In this document: positions 27,224 through 35,604 of the stretch, in pieces
How the letters are laid out: every line of letters starts with the position of its first letter
How positions within the stretch are numbered: position 1 is the first letter of the stretch
Assembly: GCF_001536285.1 (NCBI RefSeq)
Contig: NZ_FAOZ01000005.1
Span: 1-64,000, forward strand
Direction of reading: 5' to 3'
From: Parafrankia irregularis
GTDB lineage: Bacteria > Actinomycetota > Actinomycetes > Frankiales > Frankiaceae
Length of the DNA stretch: 64,000 bases
Made by a program: the position numbers and the translations under genes
Notes under the pieces: generated by a model
Seen by the model: the letters and a program-made list of their open reading frames with translations, nothing else
The model's database searches: none
Told to the model about the DNA's origin: nothing

Positions 27224-30200
27224 CTAGGACCCGATATGCATGTGGGACGACCACAGGGAAGGGTGGTCCGGGTACTCATTACGAAGTCGCTTTGTTGCAG
27301 CGTGTACAGCTGCGGCCGGGGAAGCCGGCCTGGATCGGGTAAGTGCCGCGTAGATCTCGCCAGTAAGCCAGGCAGAAATGTTGTCACTAACGGGCCAGAG
27401 AGTGCCGATGACGTGTCGGTAGCCGGCGAGCTGAAACGCGGACGCGAGGTTGATAGCCTCGTCTGTAAGCCGGCCACTGGGGCGGGCCGTGGAGCACGCC
27501 GACAGATAGGCCAGCCCAGCGTGATCCAGACGTAGTCGCGCCACATCGGCTACGGTAAACGGCCTTTGCTCGTGATCTTGGAAAAGTAGGTGGCTGTCGG
27601 ACGGGCGATCCAGGTAGCTGGCACCGTGACAGGCAAAATGCACCCACTCCGTTCCGGGGAGCAAGTCGCATATCTTCTTGAAGGTCACCTCCGGCCCTTG
27701 GCGGACTAGCACCCTTCCGGAAAATCTGTCCGCCAGCGCTGCCACTTCTCGAGCTACTCCAGGCAGCGGTGAAGCGCCGGGTGTCGTCGGCATCGCCGCA
27801 ACCAGGACTCGGTGACGAGGGCCATCGAAAGTATTTTCGACGGCGCGATCACGGCGAGCGTAGATCAGGGTTCGCAGTGTCGGTGTGTACGAGGAGACAG
27901 TTCTGTCCATCACGGTCAATGGGGTGGCATCAGACCGCGTGCCGTGATATCCAGCCGCATGGACTGGCAGGAAAGATAGGAAGCCTGATAGGCACCACCA
28001 AACTCGGCTATCGTCTCCGAGTAGATCGCGACTTTCAAGAAGTTCGACTATAGGTCCAGCGAGGCTGTCCCACATCCATTGAAGAGTTCGAGCGATCCGG
28101 TTCTCGGCGGCTACCTTCTCCTTGAGAGAAGCCTTCCCTGATCTTATCACCTCCAGCGCCCCAACAAAGGGCGAAACATGGCTAAACACGATATCAGGGG
28201 TCATTTCGGCCAGCTCGACCGTATCCTCAACCCCGCCAGTCGTGACGATCAGCGCGTACGACTTAAACTCGGATACTGTGACCACTACGACCGGCCCGCC
28301 GTGAGCGGCGGCCGCTAGTTCAGCGATCCCAGGAGACGCCAGGAAGGCGCCAAAGCCATCACATCGCCGAATCCGGGTTATCAGTCGATCAAGATCGGCT
28401 CTTTGCGCGCGACGACGTCGGCCAACCGCCTCTCGGCTCTCCGACATCTTCCCGCTACCTTCCGACAGCCGATCGCCGGCTCCGCTGCCGGCTGGAAAGT
28501 CCAGAAGATCTCGCAATTCGACATACCGCCTTGCAAGATCAGGATGAGTTCTGTCGAGGGACGTCAGCTCCATCCTGTCGTCCAGCGCATGACCTAGAAG
28601 AACCCCTCTGCCTTGCTCAAAAAGCTCGACCGCGCGGCCGGGTTGATTGGCACGCACAGCACACGCCGCAGCGTCCACCCCAATGCTAGCAATAACTTCC
28701 AGAAGACTCTCCTGATCAACGCGCCCCAGGTCCCTGGGCACCAACTCTCCCAGCAGTCCGATCGCGGACTCATAGGCTCGCACCGCCTCATCCCACATCT
28801 CCCTCTTGGCGGCAGATGTGCCCCATCTCATCGCTGCTCGTACCCTTAGCCGGGTCGTCGCGGTCGTCGAATGAGTGCCCTCTCGGCCTGCGACGATGGC
28901 CGCGTCCAAGTCATCAAATGACCCAATGGCATCGAACCGATCTTGGAGGGCGAGAGCGAGATTCGACAGACACAAGGTCCGGTCCGGGTGATCGGCGGGG
29001 GCGGCGGTCACGGCCTCCCGAAGAAGGTGGATGGCCCCATTGATATCCGCGATAGATTTGAAGCGTTTGAACCTAACCAACAGGTCGGAGCCGAGATTAG
29101 CCAGATATTTTCCCCGGTTGGGATCGTCGACGCGGACAGCCGCTACCGCGTCCCGGCCCACGGCGATAGATTCTTCTAGGTCTTCGGCAGACCCGTCATT
29201 CTGGAATCGAAGACGCAGGGCGACTTCAAAGTTCACCAGAATTGCGCGGCGGTTCGGGTGGTCGGTGGGAATGTCCGCCACTGCCTGCCGGCCTACAGTG
29301 ACTGCTTCCTCCAAGTCGCCGATCGATTTTTCCCGCATGAAGCGAAGCTGCAAGGCGACGCTGAGATTGGACAGACGCATCGCCCGGTCAGAATGGTGAG
29401 CGGAGGTGGCCGCCACTGCCTCCCTGCACGCGATCACCGCCTCCTCGAGGTCTTCGATCGACCCTCGGCGCTCGAACCTGACCCTCAGCGCGAGAGCGAG
29501 GTTTGACAGGTACATCGCCGAATCCAGGCTAGCGGACACGGCAGCAGTCGCGGCCTTCCGGAGAATAACGATGGAGTTATCGAGATCAACTAGAGACCCA
29601 GTACGCACGTACCTGCTCTCCATGGCGAGGCCAAGGTTCATCAGATACATCGTTCTGTCGGGATGACCGACCGGAACTGCCTTCACCGCGTCTCGGCTAA
29701 CGACAATCGCTTCTTCCAGGTCCTGGATCGAGCCCTCCTGGTCGAAGTGAAGTTGCAAGGCAACGCCGAGATGTGAGAGAAAACTTGCCCGGTCAGGGTG
29801 GTCCTCAGAGGCCGCAGCCGCTACCTCACGGCAAATCCCCACCGTTTCTTCCAGATCATTTGAAGAACCGGTACGTTCAAAACGAGCCTGTAGGGCGAGG
29901 CCCAGGTCCGCCGAGTATCTCAGCCACTCGGGGTTGTCGGCAGGAATGGCCGCCTCCGCATCTCGGAAGGCGCTGACCGCTCCGTCCAGATCCTCGACCG
30001 ACCCGGTACGCCTATATTGGGACCGCAGGGCAAAGCCTAGATTGGACAAGAACTCCGCGCGGAGAGGGTGATCGAGGGAGGCGGTCGCCACGGCGTCGCG
30101 AGAGGCGCCGATGGCCTCGTCGAGGTCTTTGGCCGACTTGGCCACCTCGTACCGCTTCTGCAGGGAGATACCTAGGTTCGACAGCCGTCCGGCGCGCTCG

Positions 30201-30946
30201 TGATCGTCAAGGGAAGTAGCCGTCACAGCATCGCGACGGACGGCGATGGTTTCGTCCAGGTCTTTCATTGACTTCGCCATGTCATACCGCGCCCACAGGG
30301 CTATTCCCAGGTCCGACAACCGTCTGGCACGATTATGATCGTCGAGGGAGGTAGCCGTGACGGCGTCGCGCCCGACAGTGATGGCCTCATCGAGGTCCTC
30401 GGCCCACCAACCTAACTCAGCCGACCAAGCCAACTCAAACAGGCTCTGCAGGGCGAGGCCGAGAACTGACAATCTCCTGGCGCGTTCCGCATGACCGGAC
30501 GGGGTGGCGGCAACCGACCTTCTCAGCCAGTCAGCGGCAATACCGGCGAGGGCGATTCCTCTGGAGTTCACCGACTGCTGAAAAGCGGCAAACCCTTGTA
30601 TGTAGTACCGCTCTCCTTCATCTGAGCCGCCGTTTCCAAGCCCGTCCATTAGGTTACCAATTCGGGTCGGCACGGCCTCCGGTCGAACCCGGTAGACCTC
30701 TTCAAATAAGATGACCGCGAGCCGTAAATCATTCTGATCATCGCCGGCATCGAGGGATAGATACCGAAACCAGTGAAGCCATCCGGCCAAACTCAGCACT
30801 TCAAGATCTGGGCCGGGCCGCGCAGCCACCGCCAGCAGGGAACTGACCTCATCCAGAGCAGCTGGATCCAGCACGAGATCCACGTTCCGGTCGGCGGTGA
30901 ACTTCGCGATGCGCGCCCCAACTTGCGCCAACAGTTGCTCTCGCAT
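27224..30946 (-). CDS. TPR-CHAT caspase-like protease
   Basis: About 1,240 aa. I chose ATG 30946 because GGAGG lies five bases upstream. A short N-terminal helical region leads into a long array of TPR-like repeats (about 150-850) with the recurring pattern RLSNLGxAL...RF...DLxEAxxxxRxAV. The C-terminal about 350 residues are a CHAT protease: catalytic His in WVHFACHGAS and Cys in LAYLSACSTA, ending ASAFQLAGYRHVIGTLWPVS. TPR-CHAT proteins act as induced proteases in prokaryotic cell death, including partners of gRAMP effectors and gasdermins. No gasdermin or gRAMP is adjacent, so the substrate is unknown. The gene is AT-richer than chromosomal genes here, suggesting transfer. The upstream zinc-ribbon/three-TM pair, same strand and 240 bases away, is the best candidate partner. 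Confidence 0.87.
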   Translation of the reverse strand: MREQLLAQVGARIAKFTADRNVDLVLDPAALDEVSSLLAVAARPGPDLEVLSLAGWLHWFRYLSLDAGDDQNDLRLAVILFEEVYRVRPEAVPTRIGNLMDGLGNGGSDEGERYYIQGFAAFQQSVNSRGIALAGIAADWLRRSVAATPSGHAERARRLSVLGLALQSLFELAWSAELGWWAEDLDEAITVGRDAVTATSLDDHNRARRLSDLGIALWARYDMAKSMKDLDETIAVRRDAVTATSLDDHERAGRLSNLGISLQKRYEVAKSAKDLDEAIGASRDAVATASLDHPLRAEFLSNLGFALRSQYRRTGSVEDLDGAVSAFRDAEAAIPADNPEWLRYSADLGLALQARFERTGSSNDLEETVGICREVAAAASEDHPDRASFLSHLGVALQLHFDQEGSIQDLEEAIVVSRDAVKAVPVGHPDRTMYLMNLGLAMESRYVRTGSLVDLDNSIVILRKAATAAVSASLDSAMYLSNLALALRVRFERRGSIEDLEEAVIACREAVAATSAHHSDRAMRLSNLSVALQLRFMREKSIGDLEEAVTVGRQAVADIPTDHPNRRAILVNFEVALRLRFQNDGSAEDLEESIAVGRDAVAAVRVDDPNRGKYLANLGSDLLVRFKRFKSIADINGAIHLLREAVTAAPADHPDRTLCLSNLALALQDRFDAIGSFDDLDAAIVAGREGTHSTTATTRLRVRAAMRWGTSAAKREMWDEAVRAYESAIGLLGELVPRDLGRVDQESLLEVIASIGVDAAACAVRANQPGRAVELFEQGRGVLLGHALDDRMELTSLDRTHPDLARRYVELRDLLDFPAGSGAGDRLSEGSGKMSESREAVGRRRRAQRADLDRLITRIRRCDGFGAFLASPGIAELAAAAHGGPVVVVTVSEFKSYALIVTTGGVEDTVELAEMTPDIVFSHVSPFVGALEVIRSGKASLKEKVAAENRIARTLQWMWDSLAGPIVELLESRDLLGDDSRVWWCLSGFLSFLPVHAAGYHGTRSDATPLTVMDRTVSSYTPTLRTLIYARRDRAVENTFDGPRHRVLVAAMPTTPGASPLPGVAREVAALADRFSGRVLVRQGPEVTFKKICDLLPGTEWVHFACHGASYLDRPSDSHLLFQDHEQRPFTVADVARLRLDHAGLAYLSACSTARPSGRLTDEAINLASAFQLAGYRHVIGTLWPVSDNISAWLTGEIYAALTRSRPASPAAAVHAATKRLRNEYPDHPSLWSSHMHIGS

Positions 30947-31183
30947 TTCAACCTCCACGTGCTGGTGCTGTTCGACTTGAAAGATGAAGGTATTCTGCTC
31001 CGGAAAACACCGACAGGGCCGAGATGTGCGGACGCATGCTAGATCACGGACTAGTCAGCCAGCTAAGGATCACGGACGCGGTCAGGCCGACATGCCAACC
31101 ATTATCAGGTTGGATCTTATCGGAAACGGCCCGATACGGTCCTTGTCAGACAATTTTTCTAGTTAGCGCGGAGCGACGCACAG

Positions 31184-31744
31184 CTAGTGCTCCTTCTCAC
31201 CACCAGCAGCGACCTCGCCTGAGCCTGTGGATCCGAGCAGCAGGCATTCCGGCGCCACCCCGCCTTTCGCTCTCGTCGGCGCGAAGAAAGTGAGTCCAAT
31301 GACAACCGTGGCAAATCCCAGGCTGATCACCGTGAGCACCACGGCGGTTCGAAGCCGAGCTGCCGCCGCGTCGCAAACCTCGCGGTCCCATTTGCGCAGA
31401 CGTTCGTCGAGATCGGTCAAGGACCCTACTGGTTGTGGACCTGAACTCCATCCGTAGGCAGCAAGCATGGCGAAGATTCCGCCGGTGATCGAGGCCACCA
31501 GGGATGCCAATATCCCTGTGCCGATCGACCACCGCGCCCAGGTCGGCAGGTCTGCCACCGAATCCGTACCCTTGATGATGACGGCCGCCGCCAACAGAGC
31601 AATGAGCCCAGCCAGTCCATCCCTCCACCGCGCGGCAAGCGCCTGAATTCTAGCCAGTTCGGTTTCACGCATCTTCTCGACACGGTCGGCCGCGTCGAGA
31701 TCAGCCGGCGACGGTGCGGCTCCGCCAACAATGTCCGGGGTCAC
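31184..31744 (-). CDS. Three-TM membrane protein paired with a zinc-ribbon protein
   Basis: 186 aa from GTG 31744, whose first bases form a GTGA overlap with the stop of the upstream gene. A 45-residue N-terminal helix (ADRVEKMRETELARIQALAA) precedes two adjacent hydrophobic segments (LAGLIALLAAAVIIKG and IGTGILASLVASITGGIFAM). A charged loop follows, then a third segment (AVVLTVISLGFATVVIGLTF) and a short tail. Topology resembles small SLATT-like or pore-forming effectors of conflict systems, but no family motif is certain. Located beside TPR-CHAT and next to the integrated element. An effector role is inference. Confidence 0.72.
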   Translation of the reverse strand: MTPDIVGGAAPSPADLDAADRVEKMRETELARIQALAARWRDGLAGLIALLAAAVIIKGTDSVADLPTWARWSIGTGILASLVASITGGIFAMLAAYGWSSGPQPVGSLTDLDERLRKWDREVCDAAAARLRTAVVLTVISLGFATVVIGLTFFAPTRAKGGVAPECLLLGSTGSGEVAAGGEKEH

Positions 31745-32040
31745 AGAATAAGATCCACTTGCCAGGATCTGCCACAACCGACCTCGCCGTCGGCATGCTT
31801 GGTCTTACATACGCATCGGATGGGGATCTCGACCCGATCGGAAGGCGTCGTCGTCCGCTGTTCGGAGCTCCGCAGTTGGTCGCCGCGATATACGTCGTCT
31901 GGCCAGGTTCGGTCGACAGGATGTCCGCAGCCGGGGCAGGGGCCGGCGACATACCATCCCGGCGGGTCATCGCGACGTTTGAAACTCCAACCAGCGAGGT
32001 TGGGACGGTCGATGATCTCCATCTCCCATGGTATGTCCAT
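31741..32040 (-). CDS. Small zinc-ribbon protein
   Basis: 99 aa, start ATG 32040 with AGGGGAG six bases ahead. One Cys pair is CPGC in AGPCPGCGHP, and later Cys residues are in IRCVCKTKH and VGCGRSW, spaced like a metal-binding ribbon with treble-clef character. Trp-rich ends suggest a compact binding domain. It overlaps the membrane-protein gene by four bases, so the two are made together. I know no enzyme function; a sensor or adaptor role for the membrane partner is the simplest idea. Confidence 0.75.
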   Translation of the reverse strand: MDIPWEMEIIDRPNLAGWSFKRRDDPPGWYVAGPCPGCGHPVDRTWPDDVYRGDQLRSSEQRTTTPSDRVEIPIRCVCKTKHADGEVGCGRSWQVDLIL

Positions 32041-32608
32041 ACGATGCTCCCCTGAAGGGGGGCGCCGGTCGGACCGTCAAGCGCATCGGTGGCACCAGAC
32101 GATCGGCGCGCCCCGATCGTTTTCCTAGTGCTCTCAGGGGACTGCAACATACTCGATGGCGCAACTAGGGTGCGCTTTCTGCGCACAATGCCCGGTATGA
32201 CTAGAACGCGAGCAGGAGTGATTGTTCGGGCGTTGTCGCTTAACCTCTAACTTGTCGTTTAACTTGCCTGTTTCGCCTGCTGTGTTGGGGTGAGCCGTCC
32301 TTGATCTTGCCGGCGGGCTGGGTGGCGGCGTGTCGTTGGTTCGTGCTGCCGGCAGGGTGGCCGGGTCCGGGGCGGCTGAGTTTCGGTGCACTGGCCGGCT
32401 GGGAGGTCTTCGGACGGAGGTGACGGAACCCGCCGCGGACTGAAGTTGACCCGTGGTTCGGCCGGGGACTCGCGCGCCACGACCGGAGTCGAACCCGCAG
32501 GTCAGGACACCGTTGATGTAACGATCAGGTAAAAACATCGCAAATCCTGACATGAAAACCGCCAAACGCCCAGGCCAGGCGGCATGCGCCGCCCACCCAA
32601 GGGTCGGC
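32041..32608. other. Intergenic region left of the integrated element
   Basis: Nearly 570 bases without a credible gene. A minus-strand frame at 32134-32565 is Arg/Pro/Ser-rich with no domain. A stretch at 32480-32506 has a T-arm-like GGAGTCGAACCC but does not fold into a tRNA. This would be chromosomal or older-island DNA just outside the left attachment site. Confidence 0.4.
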
Positions 32609-32649
32609 TGGTGGGGCGGGTGGGGCTCGAACCCACGACCGACGGATTA
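32609..32649. repeat. Left attachment repeat (attL side), 41 bp
   Basis: Identical over 41 bp to 48835-48875; the flanking bases differ on both sides (c/t before, c/t after). It begins with TGGT, the complement of the ACCA end of the tRNA, and stops at the third anticodon base. The rest of a tRNA is absent, so this is the displaced 3' copy. The integrase gene starts 190 bases away. Confidence 0.92.
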
Positions 32650-32840
32650 CTATTGATCATCTATTGATATACGTCGTGGGCCCTCAAAACCTGTTGCCAC
32701 TAGGGAAACTTGCTCCCGAGCACGAGTCGGCGACCATCATCATCTAGCAAGATTTTTCTTGATTTCCGTGGGGTTTCCGTGGGGACCACGCTACCGTCAG
32801 AGACATCGGCGAAGCGCCCAGAACGGACGGCGGTGACCTC

Positions 32841-33983
32841 GTGGCCAGGCCCTCACTGAACCTCGGGACCTACGGCAACCTCTACACGGCGAAGTACGGC
32901 GACGGCTACCGCGCACGTGCCCGGTACCGCGACTTCGACGGGCGCACACGGCTCGTCGAACGCCACGCCAAGACCAAGGGCGCGGCCGAGCAAGCCCTAC
33001 GCACGGCCCTACGGGACCGCGCCCGTGTCGACGTCGGCACCGGCGCCATCTCCGCCGAAGCGAAGGTCGCCGTTCTCGCCGAGGCCTGGTACGAGTCCGT
33101 CCAGCGCCAGGACCGCTCCCCCAACACCACCGCCGCCTACCGGACACGACTCGACAAGTCCGTGATCCCTGGCCTCGGTGAGCTACGCATCCGGGAGCTG
33201 ACGGTCGGCGTCGTCGACCGCTTCCTGTCCATCATCACCGAGAAGCACGGACCGGCCGCCGCCAAGCAGACCCGCGCCGTCCTCTCTGGCATGTGCGGTC
33301 TCGCGGCCCGTCACGACGCCCTTGACCGCAACGTCGTACGCGACGCCGGGCCGATCGCCGAGGCCACCCCCAAGGAACAGCCGCGGGCCCTCACCCTCGA
33401 CCAGCTCCGAGAGCTGCGCGTCTCACTCCGGAACGACCCGAAGGCCGTCGGGCGCGACATCCCCGAGTTCGTCGACCTCCTCATGAGCACCGGCGTCCGC
33501 ATCGGCGAAGCCGCCGGTCTGACGTGGGGTGCCGTGAACCTCGACGAGGGCTGGATCGAGATCCGCTCGACCGTCGTACGGATCAAGGGCCAAGGCCTGT
33601 TCAACAAGCCGAAGCCCAAGACAAAGGCCGGTCATCGCCGCCTGCAACTCCCGTCCTGGATGATCCGGACCCTGAAGCAGCGTTTCGACAACCAGCCGGA
33701 CGACGTGACAATCTTCCCCGCTCAGCTCGGCGGACTACGCGACCCGTCGAACACGCAAGCCGACCTACGCGACGCCTTCAAGGCCGTCGGTATGGAGTGG
33801 GCGACCTCCCACATCGTCGGCCGCAAGTCCGTCGCCTCAGCAATGGACAACGCTGGCCTTACAGCCCGTGCCGCCGCCGATCAACTCGGCCACCGCCAAG
33901 TCAGCCTCACCCAAGACCGCTACTTCGGGCGCAAGGTAGCAGAGACCGGGGCCGCATCAGTACTTGAAGAACTAGATTTCTAG
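32841..33983 (+). CDS. int: Tyrosine-family site-specific integrase
   Basis: 380 aa from GTG 32841. N-terminal arm-binding region, then a SAM-like core-binding domain (TAAYRTRLDKSVIPGLGELR) and the catalytic domain. The catalytic Arg is in STGVRIGEAAGL, followed by KTKAGHRRLQLP, His/Arg in SHIVGRKSVAS, the second His in DQLGHRQ and the nucleophile in TQDRYFGR. The usual HXXR box appears as HXXXR, one residue longer than normal, which is odd. It lies just inside the left repeat and reads into the element, as expected for the integrase of a tRNA-specific ICE. Converges with the HEPN gene. Confidence 0.9.
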   Translation: MARPSLNLGTYGNLYTAKYGDGYRARARYRDFDGRTRLVERHAKTKGAAEQALRTALRDRARVDVGTGAISAEAKVAVLAEAWYESVQRQDRSPNTTAAYRTRLDKSVIPGLGELRIRELTVGVVDRFLSIITEKHGPAAAKQTRAVLSGMCGLAARHDALDRNVVRDAGPIAEATPKEQPRALTLDQLRELRVSLRNDPKAVGRDIPEFVDLLMSTGVRIGEAAGLTWGAVNLDEGWIEIRSTVVRIKGQGLFNKPKPKTKAGHRRLQLPSWMIRTLKQRFDNQPDDVTIFPAQLGGLRDPSNTQADLRDAFKAVGMEWATSHIVGRKSVASAMDNAGLTARAAADQLGHRQVSLTQDRYFGRKVAETGAASVLEELDF

Positions 33984-34011
33984 TATCACCTTCGAAATAG
34001 AACGCACCGCT

Positions 34012-34965
34012 CTAGTCGTTCCCATAGTCCGGCTCAAAGTTGTTCATATAACGCTCGTCAATACTTTCCGACTTGAATACCACATATCTGTATTCGATGC
34101 CAGCGCAACGCACTTCCGCCGTACTCGACAGCTCCAACTCGCAGACTGGACAGATCAACCGATCAACATCGTAAGTAATATCCCAGTATATCTCTTCCCC
34201 GGAGATTCTCTCATTCGAAATTCGAACTTCCCGCATTGGTGCCGGAATAATATTCCGACACCCCGGACATTCAATCGTGCGGAATACTCGATCGCCGTCT
34301 ACCGACACCGGACTGAAGATGGTCCGACGTACCCCAGGATCCCAGAATCGGCGTATCGGCGGAGGAACGACTCCTTCAGCGCGGCGACTTGCTTCTTCCG
34401 AAGATAGGCCTTCAAATCTGCGAACAGCATCGGCAACACGCCGACGAACCTCATTCTCTAGCTTTTTATCCTGCGCCGCAACTAGCATCCTACCGGTTGT
34501 GACGATACTCTCGCCAACCATCTCTATCGGATCAGTTTCGAGATAGCGACATAGGACTTCAACCACCCTCGTGAACTGAGGAATCCATAGCTCCTCGTTG
34601 ACATCGAACGGCGACTCACTGGAATGCATCTGTTCATTTCTCATTCCAGAGAGAAACTCTGCGTCTTTTTCCACATCCTTGAACTCCGGGATTATCGCAC
34701 AGAGCCTACCAATCACAGTCTTTATCGGTATCGACTTCGGCTTTCCCGCATCCATAGGATACCCGGCGGCAGCCATTATAGAGGACCCACTAGGCTCTGC
34801 CAGTAGTACCGGATGCACCTTTGCGAGCGGAGCGCGTAGCAAAAACTCTAGCCCCAGAATGAGCCAGTGAGCTAGAAGCTCGGGGGATTCTTCAAAATCA
34901 CTGTGATCTTGTGCGCGACTGAAGTAAAGACGAGACTTTCCTAAAAATCCGTCATAGCTCCACAT
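34012..34965 (-). CDS. HEPN-domain protein with C-terminal zinc ribbon
   Basis: 317 aa from ATG 34965, which overlaps the oxygenase stop by one base (TGATG) and has GTGGAG just upstream inside that gene; an in-frame GTG at 34977 is the alternative. The N-terminal half is helical and contains RNEQMH (about residues 109-114), the RNXXXH/RX4-6H motif of HEPN RNases. The C-terminal third has two Cys pairs, ECPGC and ICPVC, about 45 residues apart, forming a zinc ribbon. HEPN proteins are common RNase effectors in abortive infection. It is the last gene of the TIR-RT operon and the AT-rich composition matches its partners. RNase activity and target are inferred. Confidence 0.8.
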   Translation of the reverse strand: MWSYDGFLGKSRLYFSRAQDHSDFEESPELLAHWLILGLEFLLRAPLAKVHPVLLAEPSGSSIMAAAGYPMDAGKPKSIPIKTVIGRLCAIIPEFKDVEKDAEFLSGMRNEQMHSSESPFDVNEELWIPQFTRVVEVLCRYLETDPIEMVGESIVTTGRMLVAAQDKKLENEVRRRVADAVRRFEGLSSEEASRRAEGVVPPPIRRFWDPGVRRTIFSPVSVDGDRVFRTIECPGCRNIIPAPMREVRISNERISGEEIYWDITYDVDRLICPVCELELSSTAEVRCAGIEYRYVVFKSESIDERYMNNFEPDYGND

Positions 34966-35552
34966 CACAAACTCCACACGTAGGTTCGCTCAATTTCTCG
35001 AATCGCACATAGAGGCACACTTGGCCTTCTATGAAGCAACTTTTGATTGTCAAATACCAAAAGTTTTCCAGGTTCCCAGTGAATGACTGCAGTTGGGGGC
35101 AGACTGTCAATTTCTTCTACCGCCACACCGACCTTCGGGGAACCTATTCTAGGATCCCATCTAAGACGCCAAGAAGAGCTACAGGGCACCGCAGCAGGGA
35201 GGTACCGCGCCCTGCCTGACCGGTACGTTACTCGAAGAACCGTCCTCCGTAGTTGCGAAAGAACAGACTCGTCCGGAGAAAGCAACTCTGTAGAGGTTGC
35301 ATGAGAGAAGTTCAGCCCCCGCATCAGCACCCAACGGGGCGGAGTGTCAGATATTGCGCCGTCTGTGTGCCAGGGGAAAGCCCCTCTCCCATACGTGCCA
35401 GACAGACTCCAAGAATCGGCCTCGGACTCTCGGCTCGGCCGAAGCACCTTGGGCGCCCCCGGTTTCCCTAGTAGGCGAGCAACTAAAACAGCATCTGCAT
35501 CCTCTAGGAAGACGTAACCCTGATTCCGGCGGATTGCGGCCGCAACATCCAC
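34965..35552 (-). CDS. Short TauD/TfdA-like Fe(II)/2-oxoglutarate oxygenase
   Basis: 195 aa from GTG 35552. The iron-binding HXD is WHTDG in GAFPWHTDGAISDTPPRW, the distal His is in NQKLLHRRP, and the 2-oxoglutarate-binding Arg is probably in IERTYVW. It is shorter than ordinary TauD proteins (about 280 aa), lacking much of the N-terminal region, but all cofactor ligands are present. Such enzymes hydroxylate small molecules or, in other families, amino acids and nucleic acids. It sits 52 bases after the TIR-RT gene and overlaps the HEPN gene, so the three form one operon. A substrate such as a nucleotide, the RT product, or the HEPN partner is speculation. Confidence 0.75.
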   Translation of the reverse strand: MDVAAAIRRNQGYVFLEDADAVLVARLLGKPGAPKVLRPSRESEADSWSLSGTYGRGAFPWHTDGAISDTPPRWVLMRGLNFSHATSTELLSPDESVLSQLRRTVLRVTYRSGRARYLPAAVPCSSSWRLRWDPRIGSPKVGVAVEEIDSLPPTAVIHWEPGKLLVFDNQKLLHRRPSVPLCAIREIERTYVWSL

Positions 35553-35604
35553 CGACAGATCCTAGCTTCGAACTTGCTACAGTGCGGTAGCGTCGTCGAC
35601 GAGT

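Noticed and set aside
32480-32506. A second tRNA remnant (GGAGTCGAACCC)
   Set aside because: Only a T-loop-like sequence; the T-stem does not pair and no other arm is present.
32134-32565. 143-codon minus-strand frame left of the element
   Set aside because: No domain, no ribosome site, Arg/Pro/Ser-rich like other non-coding frames.
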